NCBI RefSeq assembly: GCF_902499135.1
Contig: NZ_CABVPR010000039.1
Span: 1-59,064, forward strand
Direction of reading: 5' to 3'
Length of the DNA stretch: 59,064 bases
Source: Burkholderia dolosa
GTDB lineage: Bacteria; Pseudomonadota; Gammaproteobacteria; Burkholderiales; Burkholderiaceae
Positions within the stretch are counted from its first letter, which is position 1. The number at the start of each line of letters is the position of its first letter. The notes beneath the pieces were generated by a model, which was given only the letters and a program-made list of their open reading frames with translations, did not search any database and was not told the origin of the DNA. Positions 53,439 through 59,064 of the stretch are shown here, piece after piece. The translations under genes were made by a program, and so were the position numbers.

Positions 53439-54833
53439 CTACTTCCCGATGCAAAACCTGCTGAAAATCACCCCCAGCAGATCGTCCGACGTAAATTCCC
53501 CGGTAATCGAATTGAGCTGCTCCTGCGCGAGGCGCAGTTCCTCCGCGAACAGATCGAGTGACTGCGCGCGTTGCTCCGCGTGATCGGCGGCCTGCGCGAG
53601 ATGCGCTTGCGCCGCGCGCAGCGCGATCAGATGCCGCTCGCGCGCGAGATAGACGCCTTCGGCGCCCGCCTGCCATCCCGCGATCCGCAGCAGTTCGGCG
53701 CGCAGCAAGTCGATGCCGTCGCCGCGCTTCGCCGACAGATGCACGTCGGTCAGATCGCCCTCGGCCGCAGGATGCTCGACGCACGCCGGCACGCCGGTCA
53801 GATCCGTCTTGTTCAGCACGCGCACGACCGGTACGCCGGCCGGAAACCGCGCGGCGATCCGTTCGTCGTCGGCGGTCATCCCGGTACGCGAATCGAGCAG
53901 ATGCAACACGACATCCGCGCGCTCGATCTCGCTCCACGTGCGCGCAATGCCGATCCGCTCCACTTCGTCGTCGGTCTCGCGCAACCCGGCCGTGTCGATG
54001 ATGTGCAGCGGAATCCCTTCGACCTGGATCGTCTGGGCAACCTTGTCGCGCGTCGTGCCGGCGATCGGCGTGACGATCGCGAGCTCCGCGCCGGCCAGCG
54101 CATTGAGCAGCGACGACTTGCCGACGTTCGGCTGTCCGGCCAGCACGACCGACAAGCCCTCGCGCAGCAGCGCGCCCTGCCGCGCATCGCCGAGCACGTG
54201 CGTGAGCTGCTCGCGGATCTTCGCGAGCTTGCCGCGCGCATCGGCAGCCTCCAGAAAGTCGATCTCCTCCTCCGGGAAATCGAGCGTCGCTTCGACGAGC
54301 ATCCGCAGGTTGATCACGTGGTCGACGAGCGCATGGATCTGCCGCGAAAACGCGCCGTCGAGCGAACGGCCGGCCGAGCGCGCGGCCGCTTCGGTACTCG
54401 CTTCGATCAGGTCGGCAACCGCCTCGGCCTGCGCAAGGTCGAGCTTGTCGTTCAAAAACGCACGCCGCGTGAACTCGCCGGGCTCCGCGAGCCGCAGCCC
54501 GAAGCCGCGGCCCGCGTCCAGGCACCGCTGCAGCAGCAGCTGCATCACGATCGGGCCGCCGTGCCCCTGCAGTTCGAGCACGTGCTCGCCGGTGTACGAA
54601 TGCGGCGCCGGAAAGTACAGCGCGATCCCGCGGTCGAGCGGTGCGCCGTGCGCGTCGAGAAACGGCACGTAGCTCGCATGGCGCGGCGCGAGCCGCTGCC
54701 CGCACAGCGCGTCGATCAGCGGCAGCGCGGCCGCCTCGCCGCCGCGCCCGAACGATACGCGAACGACGCCGATGCCGCCCCGGCCGGCAGCGGTGGCAAT
54801 GGCGACGATCGGATCGGAGTCGGTAGCGAGCAT
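53439..54833 (-). CDS. mnmE: tRNA modification GTPase MnmE
   Basis: 464 aa. With MnmG it makes the 5-carboxymethylaminomethyl modification at wobble uridine. The N-terminal tetrahydrofolate-binding domain, central helical domain with inserted G domain ([26 protein letters not shown]) and the obligatory C-terminal FCIGK are all present. ATG 54833 gives [14 protein letters not shown]. In its usual place next to yidC, with a small regulator gene between. Confidence 0.96.
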   Translation of the reverse strand: MLATDSDPIVAIATAAGRGGIGVVRVSFGRGGEAAALPLIDALCGQRLAPRHASYVPFLDAHGAPLDRGIALYFPAPHSYTGEHVLELQGHGGPIVMQLLLQRCLDAGRGFGLRLAEPGEFTRRAFLNDKLDLAQAEAVADLIEASTEAAARSAGRSLDGAFSRQIHALVDHVINLRMLVEATLDFPEEEIDFLEAADARGKLAKIREQLTHVLGDARQGALLREGLSVVLAGQPNVGKSSLLNALAGAELAIVTPIAGTTRDKVAQTIQVEGIPLHIIDTAGLRETDDEVERIGIARTWSEIERADVVLHLLDSRTGMTADDERIAARFPAGVPVVRVLNKTDLTGVPACVEHPAAEGDLTDVHLSAKRGDGIDLLRAELLRIAGWQAGAEGVYLARERHLIALRAAQAHLAQAADHAEQRAQSLDLFAEELRLAQEQLNSITGEFTSDDLLGVIFSRFCIGK

Positions 54834-54959
54834 GAGAATCGGTTCGGTCGAACAGTAAGTGGTGCGCCCGCGCGACAGTCGGGACAAAGGAACGCCGGCA
54901 TTGTAGCGTGAGCGCCGGCCCGCCACCGGCGCTCACGTCTGCTACGGACACGATCTAAT

Positions 54960-54977
54960 TTATCCCGGCGGGGATAA
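54960..54977. promoter_or_regulatory. TTATCCC palindrome between mnmE and the regulator gene
   Basis: TTATCCC-GGCG-GGGATAA, perfect 7-bp arms. A further half-site TTATCCC is at 55112-55118. The pair could be binding sites of the regulator encoded at 55164, or relate to mnmE promoter control. Confidence 0.45.
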
Positions 54978-55163
54978 GTCCAGTACGAGCGTGGCACCAT
55001 CACGCAGCACGCGTTTCGGACGAGTATGCGTACACACGCGGCTCCACGCTGCGGCCCTCAATTCCGCCCCATGTCCCATGCCGGATTGGGATTCGTCCGA
55101 TCGAGATACGTTTATCCCACATGGTTGTCTGAGATGCGTCGGTGGAATTGCACAATCACGCCC

Positions 55164-55586
55164 ATGCCGACACCCGAAGAAAAAGCCGCGTTCTCGGAAC
55201 GCCTGAAATTCGCCCTGCGGCGCAGCCCGGAAAAGATCTCCGGCGCGACGGAACTCGCGAACCGGTTCAACCTCCGGCATCGCGGCGCGCAGCCGGTTTC
55301 GCCGCAAACCGCGCACAAGTGGCTGACCGGCCGCACGATTCCGACGCCGGACAAACTGCAGACGCTCGCCGAATGGTTGCGCGTCGAATTGCATTGGCTG
55401 CACTACGGACCTTCGCCGAGCGCGACGGAGCACGTGACGCCGCAGCCGCTGCCGCGCGACGAACGGTATCCGCCGACGCAGGAGACGATCGAACTCGCGT
55501 CGAAGATCGAGTCGCTGTCGCCGCATCAGCGCTACCTCGTTCAGGAGCTGATCGAGCAGTTCTACGGCGACCCGAAGCGATCCTGA
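55164..55586 (+). CDS. XRE-like transcriptional regulator
   Basis: 140 aa. The first 75 residues form a helix-turn-helix of the lambda-repressor-like type (ATELANRFNLRHRG...PVSPQTAHKWLTGRTIP), followed by LAEWLRVELHWLHYG and a short acidic C-terminus. Likely a small repressor. ATG 55164 is the conventional N-terminus MPTPEEK; ATG 55134 is in frame. It is convergent with yidC. Confidence 0.8.
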   Translation: MPTPEEKAAFSERLKFALRRSPEKISGATELANRFNLRHRGAQPVSPQTAHKWLTGRTIPTPDKLQTLAEWLRVELHWLHYGPSPSATEHVTPQPLPRDERYPPTQETIELASKIESLSPHQRYLVQELIEQFYGDPKRS

Positions 55587-55631
55587 TCGGCACGCGCGGC
55601 GCGCAAAGCGCCACGCTCGGCCCGAAAACGA

Positions 55632-55663
55632 AAAAGCCGCATGGTTCGACCCATGCGGCTTTT
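55632..55663. terminator. Bidirectional terminator between the regulator and yidC
   Basis: AAAAGCCGCATGG / CCATGCGGCTTTT, 13-bp stem with TTCGAC loop, A-run before and T-run after. It serves both converging genes. Confidence 0.9.
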
Positions 55664-55708
55664 TCACATATGCACCGCGAACGGCGAGCCGCCCGCGTGC
55701 GCCCCGCG

Positions 55709-57373
55709 TCACGCGGGCTTTTTCTTCGCGCTGCCGCCGAGCTTGCGCGTGATGTAGTACTGCTGCGCGATCGACAGCACGTTGTTCACGACGTAGTACA
55801 GCACGAGGCCGGCCGGGAAGAAGAAGAACATCACCGAGAACGCGATCGGCATGAACATCATCATCTTCGCCTGGACGGGATCGGGCGGCGTCGGGTTCAG
55901 CTTCGTCTGCACGAACATCGACACGGCCATCAGCACCGGCAGGATGAAGTACGGATCGCGCTGCGACAGGTCGTGGATCCACAGAATCCACGGCGCGCCG
56001 CGCATTTCGACCGACGCGAGCAGCACCCAGTACAGCGAGATGAACACCGGGATCTGGATCACGACGGGCAAGCAGCCGCCGAACGGATTGACCTTCTCGG
56101 TCTTGTACAGCTCCATCAGCGCGGCGTTCATCTTCTGCGGATCGCTCTTGAAGCGCTCGCGCAGCGCCTGCATGCGCGGCGTGATCTCCTTCATCCGCGC
56201 CATCGACTTGTAGCTCGCCGCCGACAGCGGGAAGAACACGGCCTTGATCAGCAGCGTCAGCAGCACGATCGCCCAGCCCCAGTTGCCGACGAAGCCGTGG
56301 ATCTTCTCGAGCAGCCAGAACAGCGGCTTCGCGATGATCGTCACCCAGCCGTAGTCCTTCACGAGCTCCAGACCCGGCGCGATGCCTTCGAGCATCCGCT
56401 CTTCTTCCGGACCGGCGAACAGGCGCGCCTGCACGTCGGCCGACTGGCCCGGCGCGATCGTCGCGACCGGCTGCTTCACGCCGACGCGGTACAGCGTCGG
56501 ATCGATCTTCTCCGCGTAGATGTCGCGCTTCACGCCCTGCTGCGGAATCCACGCCGACGCGAAATAGTGCTGCACCATCGCGACCCAGCCGTTGTCGGCG
56601 GAAGTCACGTAGTCGGCCTTGTTCTTGTCGAGATCGCTGAAGTTGATCTTCTGGAAGTGCTTCGCGTCCGTATAGACCGCCGGCCCGAGGAACGTATGCG
56701 AGAACATCGGCGTTTCGACCGCCGTGTTGTCGCGCACCAGTTCCATGTAGACGGTCGGCGTGACGGGCGTCGTGCCGACGTTCTCGATCTTCGTGTCGAC
56801 GCCGATCACGTAGCTGCCGCGCGTGAACGTGTAGGTCTTCACGACCTTCACGCCGCCCTTCACCGGCGACTCGAACGACAGCTTCAGCGTGTTCTGGTCG
56901 CCGGACAGCGACGTCGGCCCGTTGCCGACTTCCGTGTACACGTCGTTGTGGTTCGGGAAATCGCCGCCGAGCAGGCCCGTGCGCGCGAGGTACGTGTGGC
57001 CGGCCGTGTGGTCGAACAGCGTGATGTACAGGTCGGGCTGCTTGCCGTCGCCTTGCTTCTTCAGCGTCAGCTTCGCGAGCGTGCCGCCGCGCGTGTCGAT
57101 CTCGCCGTCATAGACGTCGGTCGAGAACTTCACGAGCTGCGCCTGCGCAGCCGGTGCGGTCGTGGTCGGCGCGGCGCCCGGTGCGGCGGCCGGCACGTTG
57201 CCGGCAGTCGGCGTCGCGCCCGTGCCCGACGCGCCGCCGGCAGCGGCGGGCGCCGTCTGCGTGGCGCTCGGGAAGAACATCGACGGGCGTCCATGGGACC
57301 GCTGCCAGTTGTCGTACAGCATGACAGCTGACATGAAGAAGATCACCCATAGGACGGTGCGTTTGATATCCAT
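55709..57373 (-). CDS. yidC: Membrane protein insertase YidC
   Basis: 554 aa. N-terminal membrane anchor ([14 protein letters not shown]), an Ala/Thr-rich linker, the large periplasmic beta domain to about residue 340, then the conserved five-helix insertase core (ending [21 protein letters not shown]). Inserts membrane proteins with or without SecYEG. ATG 57373 gives MDIKRTVLW. It is 8 bases after yidD. Confidence 0.97.
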   Translation of the reverse strand: MDIKRTVLWVIFFMSAVMLYDNWQRSHGRPSMFFPSATQTAPAAAGGASGTGATPTAGNVPAAAPGAAPTTTAPAAQAQLVKFSTDVYDGEIDTRGGTLAKLTLKKQGDGKQPDLYITLFDHTAGHTYLARTGLLGGDFPNHNDVYTEVGNGPTSLSGDQNTLKLSFESPVKGGVKVVKTYTFTRGSYVIGVDTKIENVGTTPVTPTVYMELVRDNTAVETPMFSHTFLGPAVYTDAKHFQKINFSDLDKNKADYVTSADNGWVAMVQHYFASAWIPQQGVKRDIYAEKIDPTLYRVGVKQPVATIAPGQSADVQARLFAGPEEERMLEGIAPGLELVKDYGWVTIIAKPLFWLLEKIHGFVGNWGWAIVLLTLLIKAVFFPLSAASYKSMARMKEITPRMQALRERFKSDPQKMNAALMELYKTEKVNPFGGCLPVVIQIPVFISLYWVLLASVEMRGAPWILWIHDLSQRDPYFILPVLMAVSMFVQTKLNPTPPDPVQAKMMMFMPIAFSVMFFFFPAGLVLYYVVNNVLSIAQQYYITRKLGGSAKKKPA

Positions 57374-57381
57374 GCGTTGTC

Positions 57382-57648
57382 TCAGAGTCGATGGGACCGC
57401 GCGTCGGCTTCGCCGCGAGCGCGAGTGTCGGAGTTGGGCGGCGGGACGAGGTCGATGCCGCCCGCGGAAAACGGATGGCATCGGCACACGCGCCTGACGG
57501 CGAGATACGTGCCGCGCGCGGCGCCATGATACTGGATTGCTTCGCGCGCGTAATCCGAACAGGAAGGATAAAAACGGCAACGGTTGCCGAGCAGCGGGCT
57601 CACGGCAACCTTGTAGAAGCGCAGCAACGCGATCAAGACCGTTTTCAT
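57382..57648 (-). CDS. yidD: Membrane protein insertion efficiency factor YidD
   Basis: 88 aa. Family block [18 protein letters not shown] and [15 protein letters not shown] are intact. A short membrane-associated protein that assists YidC. Start at 57648 ([11 protein letters not shown]); a longer frame reaches 57672. Confidence 0.94.
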   Translation of the reverse strand: MKTVLIALLRFYKVAVSPLLGNRCRFYPSCSDYAREAIQYHGAARGTYLAVRRVCRCHPFSAGGIDLVPPPNSDTRARGEADARSHRL

Positions 57649-57723
57649 ACCTTGCGCGGCGCCGTTCGGCACCGCTTCAAAACCCGCCGGGCCGGCGCGC
57701 GCGCCGCGCCGCGGACGGATGCG

Positions 57724-58194
57724 TCACTCGGACGCGGGCTTCGACGCACGGCGGGCGATCTCCCGCGCTGCCTTGTCGAGCAGCTCGCGGATTTCGGCCG
57801 CGCACATCGCGGCGAGCGGGGCGGAAGCCGCGCTCGGCAACGCCTTCTTGTCGAAGCGCGTGTGCTGCCGCAGCAGCAGGTCGTACCCGGCGAATTCCGC
57901 CCGGCGCAACCGGAACGCTTCGCGCGCGAGCCGCTTCACGAGATTGCGCGTGACTGCACGCGGTGCGTACTTCTTGCCGATCACGAGCCCCAGACGCGCG
58001 GGCTCGCCGGTCGGCTTGCCGTAGATCACGAAGTGCGCGGAGCGCCGCCACGGGCGCAAACGAAAAACGGATGAAAATTCATCCGTTTTCAGAAGTCGCG
58101 CAGCTTTCGGGAAGGCGGCTTTCGTCTGCGACGGATTCGCACCCGGCTCGACGGCACCCTCCGCAGGGCTGCGGACGGCGGACACAGCGCGCAA
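57724..58194 (-). CDS. rnpA: Ribonuclease P protein component
   Basis: 156 aa as read from a TTG at 58194; later starts (GTG at codon 4) are possible and family members are often shorter. The RNase P signature [20 protein letters not shown] is intact. It matures tRNA 5' ends together with the M1 RNA. The stop-to-start distance from rpmH is six bases, typical of the rpmH-rnpA operon. Confidence 0.92.
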   Translation of the reverse strand: MRAVSAVRSPAEGAVEPGANPSQTKAAFPKAARLLKTDEFSSVFRLRPWRRSAHFVIYGKPTGEPARLGLVIGKKYAPRAVTRNLVKRLAREAFRLRRAEFAGYDLLLRQHTRFDKKALPSAASAPLAAMCAAEIRELLDKAAREIARRASKPASE

Positions 58195-58200
58195 CCTGCC

Positions 58201-58335
58201 TTAGATGGCGAGGCGCTTGCGGCCCTTCGCGCGGCGAGCGTTGATGACCTTGCGGCCGCCTGCCGTCTTCATGCGGACACGGAAGCCATGGGTGCGCTTG
58301 CGGCGCGTCACGGACGGTTGGTAGGTACGTTTCAT
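58201..58335 (-). CDS. rpmH: 50S ribosomal protein L34
   Basis: 44 aa, highly basic, [18 protein letters not shown] at the N-terminus and [18 protein letters not shown] at the end; identical in layout to L34 of all bacteria. First gene of the rpmH-rnpA-yidD-yidC operon and divergent from dnaA. Confidence 0.98.
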
Positions 58336-58752
58336 GATGCTCTCACTTGTTCGAGAATGTCGAAATTCAGGGGACCGCGTGCCCTAACCGGAGGCCTTCG
58401 GGCGAACGCAATCGCCGGAAATACAGGATTGGTTTTCGCGGAACCCGCTATTTAAACCGTTTTTCTCTTGACGGTCAATACTTTACGCGTCCTTCGCCTG
58501 TGCCGGGCCGCGCCGATCCGGCCCCGCGACCCACAATCGCACCCTGTGGATAAGTCCCGCTGTGGCGGCTTTTGGCGTTAGAATCTCGCCTTATCTCCAA
58601 GAATCCCGCACGCCGCTTCGGCCCTCGCCTGTCTCGCCACGACCGCGACGCAGGCGCCCGAAGCACGCTCGCACGCCGCTTCGGGCCTTGTTGCGCGACA
58701 GCGACGAGGGCGCCGGCGAGACGCTGTGCACGCATAAAACGACAGTCACTTG
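58336..58752. other. Presumed chromosomal origin region (oriC) between rpmH and dnaA
   Basis: 417 bases between the divergent rpmH and dnaA. It contains AT-richer sequence at 58445-58490 (TATTTAAACCGTTTTTCT, then TTGACGGTCAATACTTTA) and one perfect DnaA box, TGTGGATAA at 58545-58553. Other boxes were not obvious by eye. Location beside dnaA is the usual origin position in Burkholderia chromosome 1. The TTGACG may be a -35 element for dnaA. Confidence 0.65.
58545..58553 (-). promoter_or_regulatory. DnaA box
   Basis: TGTGGATAA, the exact complement of the consensus TTATCCACA, about 200 bases upstream of the dnaA start. Confidence 0.7.
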
Positions 58753-59064
58753 ATGAACGAATTCTGGCAACACTGTTCCGCACTGCTGGAGCGCGAATTG
58801 ACGCCCCAGCAGTACGTGACGTGGATCAAACCCTTGGCCCCGGTGGCCTTCGATGCGTCGGCGAACACGCTGTCCATCGCTGCGCCGAACCGCTTCAAGC
58901 TGGATTGGGTCAAGAGCCAGTTTTCGGGCCGGATCGCCGATCTGGCCCGCGATTTCTGGAATGCGCCGATCGAAGTGCAGTTCGTCCTCGATCCGAAGGC
59001 CGGCATGCGCAGCGCGGCGCCCGCACCGGCCGCTGCGCGCGCGCCGCTAGCGCCGAGCGGCCCG
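58753..59064 (+). CDS. dnaA: Chromosomal replication initiator DnaA (N-terminal part)
   Basis: 104 codons from ATG 58753 to the window edge. Domain I ([40 protein letters not shown]) is recognisable, followed by the start of the Ala/Pro-rich linker domain II. The AAA+ and DNA-binding domains lie beyond the window. Confidence 0.96.
   Translation, partial: MNEFWQHCSALLERELTPQQYVTWIKPLAPVAFDASANTLSIAAPNRFKLDWVKSQFSGRIADLARDFWNAPIEVQFVLDPKAGMRSAAPAPAAARAPLAPSGP

Noticed and set aside
1-59064. CRISPR arrays or insertion sequences
   Set aside because: No regularly spaced repeats of CRISPR type and no transposase frame were seen anywhere in the window.

Overview
The window is high-GC chromosomal DNA from a Burkholderia, most like the Burkholderia cepacia complex. 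Evidence is the rpmH-rnpA-yidD-yidC-mnmE block ending at dnaA, the queD/queE/queC cluster with a QueE of the CX14CX2C type, GTG/TTG starts and very GC-rich third codon positions. The right end is the replication-origin neighbourhood of chromosome 1: dnaA starts at 58753 and runs off the window.

Regions: 1-1281 is the end of the rod-shape cluster (mrdA tail, rodA). 1405-5109 holds a Sel1-repeat protein, an HpcH/HpaI aldolase and the queuosine precursor genes. 5447-5522 is tRNA-Phe. 5584-10695 is an NtrX/NtrY-like two-component pair followed by a DUF4390 gene and rsmB. 10904-18841 holds htpX, a LysE-type exporter, fmt-def, dprA, a thioredoxin-like gene and topB. 18964-22787 holds a LysR regulator facing away from a D-2-hydroxyacid dehydrogenase, then a patatin-like lipase and a thioesterase.

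22979-23054 is tRNA-Lys(CTT). Its last 47 bases recur exactly at 38528-38574, bounding a 15.5-kb integrated island of visibly lower GC. From left to right the island has a tyrosine integrase; an AAA+ ATPase/subtilisin protease pair matching the known IetAS anti-phage system; a translationally coupled pair of a HAD-phosphoribosyltransferase fusion and a DprA-like protein with a long unknown C-terminus (the best candidate for an undescribed system); a histidine phosphatase gene flanked by short repeats; and, on the other strand, a mobilisation set (MobA-type relaxase, VirB6/TrbL-like protein, a tiny lipoprotein, MobC, two HTH proteins). It closes with an unrecognised 302-aa gene. The makeup is that of an integrative mobilisable element carrying defence cargo, needing another element's conjugation pore.

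38894-53302 is ordinary but less conserved Burkholderia sequence: a DUF3592 protein, a CGNR regulator and alpha/beta hydrolase sharing a clear operator, a decayed aldehyde dehydrogenase, L-lactate permease, gshA, the alkA-ada alkylation repair pair, a probable small RNA with two anti-Shine-Dalgarno motifs, yaeQ, speG, several small proteins and a decayed diguanylate cyclase. 53439-59064 is the origin-proximal core: mnmE, an XRE-like regulator, yidC, yidD, rnpA, rpmH, the presumed oriC and dnaA.
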